From contig NZ_CP040788.1 in NCBI RefSeq assembly GCF_021922985.1, forward strand, positions 1,984,001 through 2,048,000: DNA of 64,000 nt. Direction: 5' to 3'. The notes below the pieces were generated by a model. That model was not told the DNA's origin. It saw nothing but the letters and a program-made list of their open reading frames with translations, and did no database searches. This DNA comes from Clavibacter michiganensis subsp. tessellarius (lineage in GTDB: Bacteria > Actinomycetota > Actinomycetes > Actinomycetales > Microbacteriaceae). The translations under genes were made by a program, and so were the position numbers. Shown piece by piece: positions 10,232 through 20,501 of the stretch; the stretch's first letter is position 1, and each line of letters starts with the position of its first letter.

Positions 10232-10587
10232 CGGCCCTCCCCCTCGGTCACCACGAACGCGGTCGCGAGGCCGGCGTCGTGGCTCATGCTCAGGTGGATC
10301 CGCGTCACGCCGCGCTCCGCCGCCACCTCGGCGACGGCCCCGCGCACCCGGAACGACGGGTCGCCGTGGTCGTCGCGCACGACCTCCATGTCCTGCCAGC
10401 TGATGCCGCCCGGGCCGCCGAGCGCCTTGATCAGCGCCTCCTTGGCCGCGAACCGCGCCGCCAGCGAGCGCGCGGGCAGGGGCCGCTCGGCCGGCGCGAA
10501 CAGGCGCGGCACGAGGCCCGGCGTGCGCTCGGCGCTCCGGGCGAAGCGCGCCACGTCGACCACGTCGACGCCGATGCCCCTGATCAC
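10228..10587 (-). CDS. acpS: Holo-[acyl-carrier-protein] synthase
   Basis: A 119-residue AcpS-type phosphopantetheinyl transferase that loads the 4'-phosphopantetheine arm of CoA onto acyl carrier protein. The Mg-binding motif IGVDVVDV at the start and [13 protein letters not shown] in the middle are characteristic; the length fits a trimeric AcpS. GTG start, 10 nt after the glmS stop and 4-nt overlap with alr. Its place between glmS and alr is conserved in actinobacteria. Confidence 0.95.
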   Translation of the reverse strand: MIRGIGVDVVDVARFARSAERTPGLVPRLFAPAERPLPARSLAARFAAKEALIKALGGPGGISWQDMEVVRDDHGDPSFRVRGAVAEVAAERGVTRIHLSMSHDAGLATAFVVTEGEGR

Positions 10588-10597
10588 GCGCGGCCGG

Positions 10598-12448
10598 TCA
10601 CTCGACGGTGACGGACTTCGCGAGGTTGCGCGGCTGGTCGACGTCGAGGCCCTTGGCCGCCGCGAGCTCCATCGCGAAGATCTGGAGCGGCGTGACGGCG
10701 AGGAGCGGCTCGAACAGCGGCGCGGCGAGCGGGATCGGGATGACCTCGTCGGCGTGCGGCAGGACGAACGCGTCGCCCTGCTCGGCGATCGCGATGACGC
10801 GGGCCCCGCGCGCGCGGATCTCCTCGATGTTGGAGATGACCTTCTTGTGCAGCGCGAGCTGGTGCGTCGGGCTCGGCACGATCACGAACACGGGCTGGCC
10901 CGGCTCGATCAGCGCGATGGGCCCGTGCTTGAGCTCGCCCGCGGCGAACCCCTCGGCGTGGATGTAGGCGAGCTCCTTGAGCTTCAGCGCGCCCTCGAGC
11001 GCGACGGGGAAGCCGACGTTGCGGCCGAGGAAGAGCACGGCGCGGGTGTCCGCCATCCACTTCGCGAGCTGGCTGATCTTCTCGCCCTGCTCCACGACGG
11101 TCGCGAGCTTCTCGGGGACCGCGAGCAGCTCCTCGGTGTTCTCCACGATCTCGTCGGCCGAGAGCGTGCCGCGGATGCGCGCCAGGTGCAGGCCGAAGAG
11201 GTAGAGCGCGGCGACCTGCGCGACGAACGCCTTGGTCGACGCGACCGCCACCTCGGGGCCGGCGTGCGTGTAGACGACCGCCTCGGACTCGCGCGGGATC
11301 GTGGCGCCCTGGGTGTTGCAGATGGACAGCACGCGCGCGCCCGCCTCGCGGGCGTAGCGGACGGCGAGCAGGGTGTCCATCGTCTCGCCCGACTGGCTGA
11401 TGGAGATGACGAGCGTCGTCGCGTCGAGCACCGGGTCGCGGTAGCGGAACTCGTGCGCGAGCTCCACCTCGACGGGCACGCGGGCCCACTTCTCGATGGC
11501 GTACTTGCCGAGGATGCCGGAGTAGGCGGCCGTGCCGCACGCGACGATGACGACGCGCGAGATGTCCGCGAGGTCGACCTCGCCGATGGCGTCGAGGTCG
11601 GGCAGTACGACGACGCCGTCGACGATGCGGCCGCGCAGCGTGTTCGCCACGGCGTCCGGGCCCTCGCTGATCTCCTTCGCCATGAAGCTCGACCAGCCGC
11701 CCTTCTCGCTGGCGGAGGCGTCCCAGGCGATCTCGAACTCGTGCGTCTCGACGGGCGCGCCGTGGAAGTCGGTGACCGTGACGGAGTCGGGGCGGATGGC
11801 GACCATCTGGTCCTGCCCGATGGCGACCGCGCGGCGCGTGAACTCCACGAACGCGGCGACGTCGGATCCGAGGAAGTTCTCCCCCTCGCCGAGCCCGATG
11901 ACGAGCGGCGAGTTGCGGCGGGCGCCGACCACGAGGCCGGGCTGGTCGCGGTGCACGGCGAGGAGCGTGAACGCGCCCTCGAGCCGGCTCACGGTGTTGC
12001 GGAACGCCTGCTCGAGGTCGTGCGTGATCCCGTACTCGCGGCCGAGCAGCTGCGCCGCGACCTCGGTGTCGGTGTCGCTGTGGAACTCGTAGCCGTCCGC
12101 GAGGAGGTCGTCCTTGAGCTCCGCGAAGTTCTCGATGATGCCGTTGTGGATGAGGGCGAGCTTGCCGTCGTCGCCCAGGTGCGGGTGCGCGTTGCGGTCC
12201 GTGGGTCCGCCGTGGGTCGCCCAGCGCGTGTGGCCGATGCCGGTGGATCCGTTCGGGAGCGGCGACGCCTCGAGGTCCTCCAGGAGGCGGTCGAGCTTGC
12301 CGGCGCGCTTGCGGACGCCGAGCGTGCCGTCGGCGTCCAGCACCGCGACGCCCGCGGAGTCGTATCCGCGGTACTCCAGCCTCCGCAGTCCCCCGAGGAG
12401 GACCTCGAGGCTCCTGGCCTCACCGACGTAACCCACGATTCCGCACAT
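10598..12448 (-). CDS. glmS: Glutamine--fructose-6-phosphate aminotransferase (isomerizing)
   Basis: A 616-residue cytoplasmic enzyme that makes glucosamine-6-phosphate from fructose-6-phosphate and glutamine, first step of UDP-GlcNAc synthesis. MCGIVGYVG gives the N-terminal nucleophile Cys2 of the glutaminase domain (to about 220); two SIS sugar-isomerase domains follow, with [11 protein letters not shown] and [12 protein letters not shown]. The C-terminus [11 protein letters not shown] is typical. The start is fixed by Cys2; a TAAACT box is 8 nt upstream, so the leader is at most a base or two and a glmS ribozyme is excluded. Divergent from coaA. Confidence 0.97.
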   Translation of the reverse strand: MCGIVGYVGEARSLEVLLGGLRRLEYRGYDSAGVAVLDADGTLGVRKRAGKLDRLLEDLEASPLPNGSTGIGHTRWATHGGPTDRNAHPHLGDDGKLALIHNGIIENFAELKDDLLADGYEFHSDTDTEVAAQLLGREYGITHDLEQAFRNTVSRLEGAFTLLAVHRDQPGLVVGARRNSPLVIGLGEGENFLGSDVAAFVEFTRRAVAIGQDQMVAIRPDSVTVTDFHGAPVETHEFEIAWDASASEKGGWSSFMAKEISEGPDAVANTLRGRIVDGVVVLPDLDAIGEVDLADISRVVIVACGTAAYSGILGKYAIEKWARVPVEVELAHEFRYRDPVLDATTLVISISQSGETMDTLLAVRYAREAGARVLSICNTQGATIPRESEAVVYTHAGPEVAVASTKAFVAQVAALYLFGLHLARIRGTLSADEIVENTEELLAVPEKLATVVEQGEKISQLAKWMADTRAVLFLGRNVGFPVALEGALKLKELAYIHAEGFAAGELKHGPIALIEPGQPVFVIVPSPTHQLALHKKVISNIEEIRARGARVIAIAEQGDAFVLPHADEVIPIPLAAPLFEPLLAVTPLQIFAMELAAAKGLDVDQPRNLAKSVTVE

Positions 12449-12456
12449 GGGAGCCG

Positions 12457-12462
12457 AGTTTA
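12457..12462 (-). promoter_or_regulatory. -10 box of glmS
   Basis: TAAACT on the minus strand, 8 nt before the glmS ATG. It predicts a transcript starting almost at the start codon. No clear -35. Confidence 0.5.
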
Positions 12463-12542
12463 CCGTCGGGGATCGCGGATCCCCTGCGCGTGCCGCGCGC
12501 CGGGCGCGCCCCCGCGGCTCGGTCACGGCTCGCGCCCCGCCA

Positions 12543-12548
12543 TAGGAT
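12543..12548 (+). promoter_or_regulatory. -10 box of coaA
   Basis: TAGGAT 9 nt before the coaA ATG, giving a leader of only a few nucleotides. The 109-bp gap carries both divergent promoters. Confidence 0.5.
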
Positions 12549-12557
12549 GAACGAGCC

Positions 12558-13517
12558 ATGCCAGACACCGCGACGGGACACCCGACGAGCCATGGCAACG
12601 TCTCCCCGTTCGTGGAGATCGCCCGGGCCGACTGGGCCGCTCTCGCGCCCGCCACGCACCTCCCGCTCCGCGAGACCGAGGTCGTGCAGCTCCGCGGCAT
12701 CGGCGACCGGCTCGACATGCGCGAGGTCGGCGACGTCTACCTCCCGCTCAGCCGGCTGCTCAACCTCTACGTCTCCGGCACGAAGAAGCTGCACCGCGAG
12801 ACGAGCGCGTTCCTCGGCGAGCGCGCCAAGAGCACGCCGTTCGTCATCGGCGTCGCGGGATCCGTGGCCGTCGGCAAGTCGACCGTCGCCCGCCTGCTCC
12901 GCGAGATGCTGGCCCGCTGGGACGACACCCCGCGCGTCGAGCTCGTCACCACCGATGGCTTCCTGCACCCGAACGCCGAGCTCGAGCGCCGCGGCCTCAT
13001 GGAGCGCAAGGGCTTCCCCGAGTCGTACGACCGGCGCGCGCTGCTGCGGTTCGTCACGCAGGTGAAGAGCGGCGTCCCCGAGGTGCGCGCGCCGTTCTAC
13101 TCGCACCTCGCGTACGACATCGTGCCGGGCGCCGAGGTCGTCGTGCGGCAGCCGGACGTGCTCATCATCGAGGGCCTCAACGTGCTGCAGCCGTCGGCCT
13201 CGGGGGCGAAGCTCGCGGTCAGCGACCTCTTCGACTTCTCGATCTACGTGGACGCCCGCACGCACGACATCGCGCAGTGGTACGAGGAGCGCTTCCTCAG
13301 CCTCCAGCGCGGCGCCTTCAGCAACCCGCGCTCGTACTTCCACCGCTACGCCGGCCTCAGCGCCGACGAGGCGGTGGCGCACGCGCGGCGCATCTGGTCG
13401 AGCATCAACGAGCCGAACCTCGAGCAGAACATCCGGCCGACCCGGTCGCGCGCGACGCTCGTGCTGCGCAAGGGCCCGGACCACTCGGTCACGAGCGTGG
13501 CGCTCCGCAAGCTCTGA
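12558..13517 (+). CDS. coaA: Type I pantothenate kinase
   Basis: A 319-residue P-loop kinase that phosphorylates pantothenate, the committed and feedback-controlled step of coenzyme A synthesis. Walker A is [12 protein letters not shown] (about residues 98-109), followed by [12 protein letters not shown] and [13 protein letters not shown], both highly conserved in bacterial CoaA. The last residues [19 protein letters not shown] are also typical. It is one of few plus-strand genes in this part and sits between glmS and glmM, a placement known in actinobacteria. Confidence 0.96.
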   Translation: MPDTATGHPTSHGNVSPFVEIARADWAALAPATHLPLRETEVVQLRGIGDRLDMREVGDVYLPLSRLLNLYVSGTKKLHRETSAFLGERAKSTPFVIGVAGSVAVGKSTVARLLREMLARWDDTPRVELVTTDGFLHPNAELERRGLMERKGFPESYDRRALLRFVTQVKSGVPEVRAPFYSHLAYDIVPGAEVVVRQPDVLIIEGLNVLQPSASGAKLAVSDLFDFSIYVDARTHDIAQWYEERFLSLQRGAFSNPRSYFHRYAGLSADEAVAHARRIWSSINEPNLEQNIRPTRSRATLVLRKGPDHSVTSVALRKL

Positions 13518-13522
13518 CGCAG

Positions 13523-13544
13523 CCGCCGCCCGCGAGGGCGACGG
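13523..13544 (+). terminator. Probable terminator hairpin between coaA and glmM
   Basis: CCGCCGCCC / GGGCGACGG with one mismatch and a GCGA tetraloop, directly after the coaA stop. It may serve both convergent genes. Confidence 0.45.
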
Positions 13545-13559
13545 AGCCTGCGGACGCGG

Positions 13560-14909
13560 CTAGATGGCGAGGCGCTCCGTGACGAGCGCAGCGAGCTCCT
13601 GGGCGTGGCGCTCGGCGGTCGCCTGGTCGGCGGCCTCCACCATCACGCGGATCATCGGCTCGGTGCCCGAGGCGCGCAGGAGGATGCGGCCGGTGTCGCC
13701 CAGCTCGGCCTCGGCGCGCGCGACGGCGGCGGCGAGCTCGGCGTCGTCGCCCACGCGATCGCGGTCGACGCCGCGGACGTTGATCATGACCTGCGGGTAG
13801 ACGGTCATGACGGACGCGAGCTCGCGGAGGCTCTTGCCCGTGGCCGCCATCTCGCCGAGCAGCTGGATGCCCGTGAGGATCCCGTCGCCGGTCGTCGCGT
13901 GCTCCGCGATGACGAGGTGGCCGGACTGCTCGCCGCCGAGCGAGTAGCCGCCCTCGTTCATGGCCTCGAGCACGTAGCGGTCGCCCACCCGCGTCTGCAG
14001 CACGGTGACGTCGTTCTCGGCCATGGCGATGCGCAAGCCCAGGTTGCTCATCACCGTCGCCACGAGCGTGCGCTCGGCGAGCAGGCCGCGGCGGGCCATG
14101 GAGAGCGCGAGCACCGCCATGATCTGGTCGCCGTCGATGATCTGGCCGGTGTGGTCGACCGCGAGGCAGCGGTCGGCGTCGCCGTCGTGCGCGATGCCCA
14201 CGTCGGCGCCGTGCTGGAGGACGGCCTCCGCGAGCAGGTCGAGGTGCGTGGACCCGACCCGGTCGTTGATGTTCATGCCGTCGGGGTCGTTGCCGATGAC
14301 GGTGACGCGCGCGCCCGCGTCCGTGAAGACCTCGGGGCTGATGCCGGCGGCGGCCCCGTGCGCGCAGTCGAGGACCACGTGGATCCCGTCGAGCCGGTGC
14401 TGCAGCGTGCCGAGCAGGTGGAGGACGTAGCGGTCCTCGGCGTCCGCGAAGCGGCGGATGCGGCCGACGTCGGCTCCCGTGGGGAGCAGGACGGGCTGGC
14501 TCAGCTGCGCCTCGACGCGGTCCTCGAGCTCGTCGGCGAGCTTCCGTCCGCCGGCGGCGAAGATCTTGATCCCGTTGTCGGGAGCGGGGTTGTGCGACGC
14601 GGAGATCATCACGCCGAAGTCGGCGTGGACGTCCGCGATGAGGTAGGCCGCTGCCGGCGTCGGGATGACCCCGGCGTCGAACACGTCGACGCCGGAGCTC
14701 GCGAGGCCGGCGGCCACGGCCGCCGCGATGAACTCGCCGGAGACGCGGGGATCCCGGGCGACGACCGCGGTGGGTCGTCGTCCGGAATCCCGGGCGTCCT
14801 GGCCGAGCACGTGCGCGGCGGCCTGGGCCAGGCGCAGGGCGAGGTCCGCGGTGATGGTCTCGCCGTTGGCGAGGCCGCGAACGCCGTCCGTGCCGAAGAG
14901 CCGGGGCAT
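13560..14909 (-). CDS. glmM: Phosphoglucosamine mutase
   Basis: A 449-residue alpha-D-phosphohexomutase that converts glucosamine-6-phosphate to glucosamine-1-phosphate, next step after Glm[11 protein letters not shown] at the start, the phosphoserine loop MISASHNP (Ser105), the metal loop DGDADR and the phosphate-binding end [14 protein letters not shown] are all present. It follows rpsI by 23 nt, the common rplM-rpsI-glmM arrangement. Confidence 0.97.
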   Translation of the reverse strand: MPRLFGTDGVRGLANGETITADLALRLAQAAAHVLGQDARDSGRRPTAVVARDPRVSGEFIAAAVAAGLASSGVDVFDAGVIPTPAAAYLIADVHADFGVMISASHNPAPDNGIKIFAAGGRKLADELEDRVEAQLSQPVLLPTGADVGRIRRFADAEDRYVLHLLGTLQHRLDGIHVVLDCAHGAAAGISPEVFTDAGARVTVIGNDPDGMNINDRVGSTHLDLLAEAVLQHGADVGIAHDGDADRCLAVDHTGQIIDGDQIMAVLALSMARRGLLAERTLVATVMSNLGLRIAMAENDVTVLQTRVGDRYVLEAMNEGGYSLGGEQSGHLVIAEHATTGDGILTGIQLLGEMAATGKSLRELASVMTVYPQVMINVRGVDRDRVGDDAELAAAVARAEAELGDTGRILLRASGTEPMIRVMVEAADQATAERHAQELAALVTERLAI

Positions 14910-14932
14910 GGCTGCCGGGGTGCCCGAGCGCC

Positions 14933-15418
14933 TTAGCGCTTCGAGAACTGGGGCGCCTTGCGGGCCTTCTTGAGTCCGGCCTTCTTGCGCTCCTTGACGC
15001 GCGCGTCGCGGCTGAGGAAGCCGTTCTTCTTCAGCGTGGCGCGGTTGTTCTCCTCGTCGATCTCGTTGAGGGCGCGGGCGATGCCGAGGCGCAGCGCGCC
15101 TGCCTGGCCGGAGGGGCCACCGCCGGAGATGCGCGCGACGACGTCGTAGCTGCCGAGGAGGTCGAGGACCTTGAACGGGTCGTTGACGAGCTGCTGGTGC
15201 AGCTTGTTGGGGAAGTAGTCCGCGAACTCACGGCCGTTGACCGTGATCGAGCCGGAGCCGGGGACGAGGCGCACGCGGGCGATGGCCTGCTTGCGTCGTC
15301 CGACGGCGCCGCCGGACACGTTGAGGACCGCGCGGGGGGCCTTGGGGGCCTCCTCGTTCGGGGTCTCGGTCGAGAAGCTCTCGGGAGCCACGTCGAGGGA
15401 GTCTGAGATCTGAGCCAC
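14933..15418 (-). CDS. rpsI: 30S ribosomal protein S9
   Basis: A 161-residue S9. The core from about residue 32 ([17 protein letters not shown]) to the basic end [13 protein letters not shown], which reaches toward the P-site tRNA, is typical. About 30 extra acidic residues precede the core, a feature of actinobacterial S9. GTG start with AGAAGGA upstream. Second gene of rplM-rpsI-glmM. Confidence 0.97.
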   Translation of the reverse strand: MAQISDSLDVAPESFSTETPNEEAPKAPRAVLNVSGGAVGRRKQAIARVRLVPGSGSITVNGREFADYFPNKLHQQLVNDPFKVLDLLGSYDVVARISGGGPSGQAGALRLGIARALNEIDEENNRATLKKNGFLSRDARVKERKKAGLKKARKAPQFSKR

Positions 15419-15468
15419 TGGGTTCGATTCCTTCTGAGGTCTTTGGTCGTCGCTGTCGGCAGCCGGAG

Positions 15469-15915
15469 CTACTGAGCGACCTGGCCGAGGGTGTACGGGG
15501 TGGGCTGCTGAGCAGCGTGGGGGTGCTCGGGGCCCGCGTAGACCTTGAGCTTCTTCAGCTGCGCCGCACCCAGCGAGTTCTTCGGCAGCATGCCGCGGAT
15601 GGCCTTCTCGACCGCGCGCGTGGGGTGCTTCTCGAGCATCTCGACGTAGGTGGTGGCCGTGAGGCCGCCCGGGTAGCCGGAGTGGCGGTAGGCCAGCTTC
15701 TTCTCGAGCTTCTGGCCCGTGAGCGCCACCTTCTCGGCGTTGACGATGATCACGAAGTCGCCCATGTCCATGTGGGGGGCGAACGTGGCCTTGTGCTTGC
15801 CGCGCAGGAGCGCGGCGGCGTGGCTGGCGAGACGGCCGAGGACGATGTCCGTGGCGTCGATGACGACCCAGTCGTGCTGGACCTCACTGGCCTTGGGGGA
15901 ATAGGTGCGCGTCAT
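15469..15915 (-). CDS. rplM: 50S ribosomal protein L13
   Basis: A 148-residue L13, an early 23S-binding protein. Family features: [32 protein letters not shown] and MLPKNSLG. First gene of its operon; the ATG is preceded by AAGAAGG about 11 nt upstream. A promoter and a structured leader of about 120 nt lie upstream. Confidence 0.97.
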   Translation of the reverse strand: MTRTYSPKASEVQHDWVVIDATDIVLGRLASHAAALLRGKHKATFAPHMDMGDFVIIVNAEKVALTGQKLEKKLAYRHSGYPGGLTATTYVEMLEKHPTRAVEKAIRGMLPKNSLGAAQLKKLKVYAGPEHPHAAQQPTPYTLGQVAQ

Positions 15916-15968
15916 TGATCTGACTGCCTTCTTTTCGAGGTGAGATGGTCGTGGATCCCGCTCCGTGG

Positions 15969-15986
15969 GCGTTCTGACGAGAACGC
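15969..15986 (-). promoter_or_regulatory. Hairpin in the rplM mRNA leader
   Basis: Perfect 7-bp stem GCGTTCT / AGAACGC with a 4-nt loop, about 55 nt before the rplM start. A second hairpin (GCACGC / GCGTGC, 16018-16031) lies further upstream in the leader. They may allow feedback control by L13 or simply stabilise the leader. Confidence 0.45.
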
Positions 15987-16044
15987 ATCCGGTGGAGGGC
16001 TCAACCTTGTACGTGCCGCACGCAGGCGTGCAGACAACCGGTTC

Positions 16045-16073
16045 AGAGTACGCGATCGGAGCGGATCAGGCAA
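16045..16073 (-). promoter_or_regulatory. Promoter of rplM-rpsI-glmM
   Basis: TTGCCT and TACTCT separated by 17 bp on the minus strand. The -35 overlaps the 3' end of truA, so rplM can be transcribed apart from truA. Confidence 0.7.
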
Positions 16074-17064
16074 TCCCGGGCGTGTCGGCGAGCCGGGCGA
16101 GGGCGCGCGCGGCCCCCGCCGCGCCCTCCGCGGCCGGATCCACCTCGTGCGCGCCGCGCCTGTTCCGGGTGATGGCGTTGCGCGCCTCCAGCCCGTCGTC
16201 GGCCGGGTAGCCCACCCGCTCGAGCACGAGGCCGCGCGCCGGCATGACGCTGAACTCGCTGGTCCGCTCGCGGACCTCCAGCAGCTCGCGCAGCCGGGCG
16301 ACCGTCGCGCGGCCGGATGCGGCGGCGACGCACGCGCCGACGAGCGCGCGCACCATGCTGTGGCAGAAGGCGTCCGCCCGCACGACGGCCTCGAGCGCGC
16401 CGTCGTGAGCGCGCGTCCAGGTCAGCTCCTGCAGCGTGCGGATGGTGGACGCCCCCTCCCGCGGCTTGCAGTAGGCGGCGAAGTCGTGCAGGCCGAGCAG
16501 CGCGTCGGCCGCCTGCTGGAGCACGGCGGCGTCGAGCTCGACCGGGACCTCGACCGTGCGGTGCCGCTGCAGCGGGTCGCGGGGGCCCGCGGCGTCGGCG
16601 ATCCGGTACCGGTAGGCGCGCCAGGTGGCGGAGAAGCGCGCGTCGAACCCGGCCGGCGCCGGGGTGCAGGCCGTGACGACCACGTCGGAGCGCGCGCCGA
16701 GCACGCCGTTCATCCGCCGGGCCAGCGCGGCCGCCGCCCGCTCGACGGACGGGACGTGATCCGCTCCCCCCGCGGCGTCGGCGGCCCTCCCCCGCGGCGG
16801 GCGGTCGAGGGACGCGACCTGCGCGTCCGTCAGGTCGAGGTGCGCGACCTGCCCGGTCGCGTGCACCCCCGCGTCGGTCCGGCCCGCGACGACGAGCCCC
16901 GGCGCGGGCGGCGTGCGCGCGAGGAGCTGCGCGATGGCCTCCTCGAGCGCGCCCTGCACCGTGCGGAGGCCGGGCTGCTTCGCCCAGCCGGCGAAGCCCG
17001 TGCCGTCGTAGGCCACGTCGAGGCGGACGCGCGCGCCGCCCGGGGCCGCCTCGTCCGCGGTCAT
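16066..17064 (-). CDS. truA: tRNA pseudouridine(38-40) synthase TruA
   Basis: A 332-residue pseudouridine synthase acting on U38-U40 of the tRNA anticodon arm. RLDVAYDGTGFAGWAKQP opens the domain; the catalytic Asp is in AGRTDAGVHATGQVAHLD. RFSATWRAYRYRI and FCHSMVRALVG are other conserved parts. It has an insert (SLDRPPRGRAADAAGG) and a 30-residue tail beyond the usual length. ATG overlaps the preceding GNAT gene by 4 nt. TruA commonly sits between rplQ and rplM. Confidence 0.95.
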   Translation of the reverse strand: MTADEAAPGGARVRLDVAYDGTGFAGWAKQPGLRTVQGALEEAIAQLLARTPPAPGLVVAGRTDAGVHATGQVAHLDLTDAQVASLDRPPRGRAADAAGGADHVPSVERAAAALARRMNGVLGARSDVVVTACTPAPAGFDARFSATWRAYRYRIADAAGPRDPLQRHRTVEVPVELDAAVLQQAADALLGLHDFAAYCKPREGASTIRTLQELTWTRAHDGALEAVVRADAFCHSMVRALVGACVAAASGRATVARLRELLEVRERTSEFSVMPARGLVLERVGYPADDGLEARNAITRNRRGAHEVDPAAEGAAGAARALARLADTPGIA

Positions 17065-18152
17065 CGCGCGGCGGATCCCCGCGGCCGGGTCATGCCGACC
17101 TCCCGCTCGTGCACCACGGTGCGGCTGGACTGCGTGAAGCCCAGGTGCTCGTAGAGGTCGAGCGCGCCCGTGGGGCTGTCGGAGTCGACGTCGAGGACCG
17201 CGCGCTGGAGCCCCTCGGCGCGGAACCCCGCGAAGGCCGCGGACAGGAGCGCCTGCGCGAGGCGCCGGCCGCGGAACTCGCGGCGCACGCCGACGAGGGC
17301 GACGTACGCGGACGTGTAGCCGGCCGCCTCCCAGTCGTGCGGCGAGACCTCCGTCATCGCGAAGCCGGCGACCACCGCGTCGTCGCCGTCGCCCGTGACG
17401 GCGATCACGGACAGGTCGTCGCGCGCGGTCGGCAGCGACAGGAACGCCTCCCACCGCTCGACGCTGATGGGCTCGGATCCCCAGTGGTCGCGGAACACCT
17501 CGTTCTTGGCGAGGCGGGTGCGCTCCCACCACTCGCGCGTGACCGGGATCAGCCGGAGGCCCTCGGGCGCGGGCACGTCGGGGAGCTCCTCGGACAGGTC
17601 GCGGTGCATCTCGATGAAGTACCGGTTCGGCGTGAAGCCGCGCGACTCGGCGAGGGCCGTCGCGCCGGCCGAGTCGGCCGGGGACTCGAGCCCCATGCGC
17701 GTGGGGACGGGGCCTTCCACGTGGTCGGCGGGCTGCGCGACCGCGAGCGCCTGCGTGGCCCGGGCGACCTGCCAGTCGAGCAGGCGCGCGCCGATGCCCC
17801 GTCGGCGGAGGTCGGGCCGGACGCCGCCCGAGAGGTGCCCGCGCACGACGGCCTCGTCGTCCGGCTTGACGATCGCGGAGCCCTCCGCGGCGAGGCGGCC
17901 GTCGGCGTCGACGGCGACGATCGCGTCCCGGGAGAGGTCCACGTACGAGAAGCCCAGCGACATCGCGACCTCGTCGTGCGTGGGGCGGTGCTCGGGGTGG
18001 TCGGCGTCGGCGATCAGGCCGTGCAGCTCGACGAGCGCGTCCCGGTCGTCGGGTGTCACCGCGCGCCAGGTGATCCCCTCGGGACCCTCGGGGAGCGGGA
18101 TGGGTGCGGTGGAGGAGGGGTCGTCCGGCATGGTGGTGCTGCTGTCGGTCAT
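17061..18152 (-). CDS. Tandem GNAT-domain N-acetyltransferase
   Basis: A 363-residue protein with two GNAT folds. The N-terminal one has RRRGIGARLLDWQVARA as acetyl-CoA loop; the C-terminal one has VGVRREFRGRRLAQALLSAA and ALDLYEHLGFTQS. The two-domain layout is that of mycothiol synthase (MshD) and related enzymes, but overall similarity to MshD cannot be judged by eye, so the substrate is left open. It inserts between rplQ and truA and overlaps truA by 4 nt. TACCCT lies 6 nt before the ATG, so a leaderless transcript is likely. Confidence 0.78.
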   Translation of the reverse strand: MTDSSTTMPDDPSSTAPIPLPEGPEGITWRAVTPDDRDALVELHGLIADADHPEHRPTHDEVAMSLGFSYVDLSRDAIVAVDADGRLAAEGSAIVKPDDEAVVRGHLSGGVRPDLRRRGIGARLLDWQVARATQALAVAQPADHVEGPVPTRMGLESPADSAGATALAESRGFTPNRYFIEMHRDLSEELPDVPAPEGLRLIPVTREWWERTRLAKNEVFRDHWGSEPISVERWEAFLSLPTARDDLSVIAVTGDGDDAVVAGFAMTEVSPHDWEAAGYTSAYVALVGVRREFRGRRLAQALLSAAFAGFRAEGLQRAVLDVDSDSPTGALDLYEHLGFTQSSRTVVHEREVGMTRPRGSAAR

Positions 18153-18158
18153 GCTCCC

Positions 18159-18164
18159 AGGGTA
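18159..18164 (-). promoter_or_regulatory. -10 box for leaderless GNAT-truA mRNA
   Basis: TACCCT, 6 nt (GGGAGC) before the ATG at 18152. It lies downstream of the strong rplQ terminator, so a separate promoter is needed here. Confidence 0.55.
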
Positions 18165-18239
18165 CCGGGGCCGGATCCGCCACCCCCGGCCGCAGCCGCC
18201 GCCCCCGCGCCCGGGACGGCCCATCCGTCCCCGGACGCA

Positions 18240-18276
18240 CGAGAGCCCCCGTCGCGCGGGGCGACGGGGGCTCTCG
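18240..18276 (-). terminator. Strong terminator after rplQ
   Basis: A perfect 16-bp inverted repeat (stem 18240-18255 with 18261-18276, loop 5 nt) 19 nt after the rplQ stop. The spacer holds GCACCGCACCATCC. It closes the infA-to-rplQ operon. Confidence 0.9.
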
Positions 18277-18294
18277 GGATGGTGCGGTGCGGAC

Positions 18295-18846
18295 CTACTT
18301 GTCGGACTTCTCCGCGGCGTCGGCCTCGACCTCGGCGGCGGCCGCGTCGGTGGACTCCGCGGGCGTCTCGTCCGTGTGCTCGACGGCGTCGGTCTCCTCG
18401 ACGGGGACCTCGGTCTCCTCGGCGACCGGCGCCGCGGCGGCCGGAGCCGACGCGGTCGCGGTGCGCGAGGAGCGGACCTTCGGGGTCACGGGCTCGAGCA
18501 CGAGCTCGATCTGCACCATGGGGGCGTTGTCGCCCTTGCGGAAGCCGAGCTTCGTGATGCGGGTGTAGCCGCCGTCGCGCTCGGCGACGAGGGGCGCGAT
18601 CTCCGTGAAGAGCTCGTGGACGACGCTCTTGTCGGGGATGATCCCCATGACGCGGCGGCGGGCGTGCAGGTCGCCGCGCTTGGCGAACGTCACCAGGCGC
18701 TCGGCGACGGGACGCAGGCGCTTGGCCTTCGTCTCGGTCGTCTTGATGGACTTGTGCTCGAAGAGGCTCTGGGCCAGGTTCGCGAGCATGAGGCGCTCGT
18801 GCGCCGGGCCGCCTCCGAGGCGGGGACCCTTGGTGGGCTTGGGCAT
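18295..18846 (-). CDS. rplQ: 50S ribosomal protein L17
   Basis: A 183-residue L17. The core ends near residue 120 ([17 protein letters not shown]); [20 protein letters not shown] is the N-terminal signature. The last 60 residues are an Ala/Glu/Asp-rich low-complexity tail ([18 protein letters not shown]) absent from short L17 proteins. Last gene of the alpha operon. Confidence 0.96.
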   Translation of the reverse strand: MPKPTKGPRLGGGPAHERLMLANLAQSLFEHKSIKTTETKAKRLRPVAERLVTFAKRGDLHARRRVMGIIPDKSVVHELFTEIAPLVAERDGGYTRITKLGFRKGDNAPMVQIELVLEPVTPKVRSSRTATASAPAAAAPVAEETEVPVEETDAVEHTDETPAESTDAAAAEVEADAAEKSDK

Positions 18847-18900
18847 GGTCTATGTCTCCGTAAAAGGTGGTCGAAGGGAAGTCGGGCCGAGGCCGGACGG

Positions 18901-19896
18901 TCAGTTGGTGGTGGTCTCGTCCTCGTCGTAGCTGTAGTAGTGCGCGCCGTCGAAGCCGGGGACGGCGTCCTTCAGCGACAGACCCAGCTCGACCAGCTTG
19001 TCCTTGACCTCATCCACGGACTTCTGACCGAAGTTGCGGATGTTCATGAGCTGCGTCTCCGACAGGGCGACGAGCTCGCTCACGTTGTTGATGCCCTCGC
19101 GCTTGAGGCAGTTGTACGACCGGACCGAGAGGTCGAGGTCCTCGATGGGCATCGACAGCTCGGAGCTGAGGACGGCGTCGACCGGCGCGGGGCCGATCTC
19201 GATGCCCTCGGCGGCCGAGTTGAGCTCGCGCGCCAGGCCGAACAGCTCGGTGAGCGTGCGACCGGCCGACGCGATGGCGTCGCGCGGCGTGATGGCGGAC
19301 TTCGTCTCGACGTCGACCACGAGGCGGTCGAAGTCGGTGCGCTCGCCGGCGCGGGTGGCCTCGACGCGGTAGGTGACCTTGAGCACGGGCGAGTAGATCG
19401 AGTCGACCGGGATCTGGCCGGCCTCGCTGAACTCGCTGCGGTTCTGGGTCGCCGAGACGTAGCCGCGGCCGCGCTCGATCGTCAGCTCCAGCTCGAACTT
19501 CGCCTTCTCGTTGAGCGTGGCGATGACGAGCTCGGGGTTGTGGATCTCGACGCCCGCGGGAGCGGAGATGTCGGCGGCCGTGACCTGGCCCGCGCCCTGC
19601 TTGCGCAGGTAGGCGGTGATCGGCTCGTCGTGCTCGCTGGAGACGACGAGGCCCTTGATGTTGAGGATGATCTCGGTCACGTCCTCCTTCACGCCGGGGA
19701 CGGTGCTGAACTCGTGCAGCACCCCGTCGATCCGGATGCTGGTGACGGCCGCGCCGGGGATGGACGACAGGAGGGTGCGGCGGAGGGAGTTGCCGAGCGT
19801 GTAGCCGAAGCCGGGCTCCAGCGGCTCGATGACGAACCGCGAGCGGAACTCCGAGATGGTCTCCTCGGTGAGCGTGGGGCGCTGTGCAATGAGCAC
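18901..19896 (-). CDS. rpoA: DNA-directed RNA polymerase subunit alpha
   Basis: A 331-residue RpoA. The N-terminal dimerisation domain ([25 protein letters not shown], split here at 20 residues: [20 protein letters not shown]) assembles beta and beta'. The C-terminal domain ([11 protein letters not shown] region, with [17 protein letters not shown]) contacts UP elements and activators. The GTG at 19896 is chosen from AAAGGAAAC upstream and from family length; an upstream extension reads as non-coding. A large hairpin lies between rpsK and this gene. Confidence 0.95.
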   Translation of the reverse strand: MLIAQRPTLTEETISEFRSRFVIEPLEPGFGYTLGNSLRRTLLSSIPGAAVTSIRIDGVLHEFSTVPGVKEDVTEIILNIKGLVVSSEHDEPITAYLRKQGAGQVTAADISAPAGVEIHNPELVIATLNEKAKFELELTIERGRGYVSATQNRSEFSEAGQIPVDSIYSPVLKVTYRVEATRAGERTDFDRLVVDVETKSAITPRDAIASAGRTLTELFGLARELNSAAEGIEIGPAPVDAVLSSELSMPIEDLDLSVRSYNCLKREGINNVSELVALSETQLMNIRNFGQKSVDEVKDKLVELGLSLKDAVPGFDGAHYYSYDEDETTTN

Positions 19897-19999
19897 TGTG
19901 TTGTTTCCTTTCGGCGAGGCGTCCGCTATATGACGTCTGCGATGCCCCCCGGGTGGCGGCCCGGGCGGGTGGTGGAGGTGGTCGAACGGACACACGGCG

Positions 20000-20050
20000 G
20001 ATCGGCCGACGCCGTCCCCTCCTGGCGGAGCGGGACGGCAGCGGCCGATC
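20000..20050 (-). terminator. Attenuator-like hairpin between rpsK and rpoA
   Basis: Two arms of 19 nt (20000-20018 and 20032-20050) pair with only two unpaired positions; the stem starts 8 nt after the rpsK stop. There is no U-tract. It may be a partial terminator or a 3'-end stabiliser that sets the ratio of rpoA to upstream genes. Confidence 0.6.
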
Positions 20051-20058
20051 AGCGCGAG

Positions 20059-20457
20059 CTAGACGCGGCGGCGCTTGGGGGGACGGCAGCCGTTGTGCGC
20101 CTGCGGGGTGACGTCGTTGATCGAGCCCACCTCGAGGCCGGCGGCCTGGAGCGAGCGGATCGCGGTCTCGCGGCCGGAGCCCGGTCCCTTGACGAACACG
20201 TCGACCTTCTTCATGCCGTGCTCCTGCGCCTGGCGGGCGGCCGACTCGGCGGCGAGCTGCGCGGCGAACGGCGTGGACTTGCGCGAGCCGTTGTAGCCGA
20301 CGACGCCCGAGGACGCCCAGCTGATGACGGCGCCGGTCGGGTCCGTGATCGAGACGATGGTGTTGTTGAAGGTGCTCTTGATGTGGGCCTGGCCCACGGC
20401 GATGTTCTTCTTGTCCTTGCGGCGCGGCTTGCGAACGGCCGACTTGGGTGCTGCCAT
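20059..20457 (-). CDS. rpsK: 30S ribosomal protein S11
   Basis: A 132-residue S11 of the 30S platform. [18 protein letters not shown] and the C-terminal [15 protein letters not shown] are diagnostic. AGGAG lies 7 nt before the ATG. Between rpsM and rpoA as usual. Confidence 0.98.
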
Positions 20458-20501
20458 GGAATTCTCCTGAATCTACGGGTGGCGAGGCGCGGGCCGGAGG
20501 C

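Noticed and set aside
9083..12550. A plus-strand frame of 1155 codons
   Set aside because: Antisense to alr, acpS and glmS, all of which have complete family motifs on the minus strand.
12449..12557. A glmS ribozyme or riboswitch upstream of glmS
   Set aside because: The -10 box is 8 nt from the start codon, leaving no leader, and the whole divergent gap is 109 bp.
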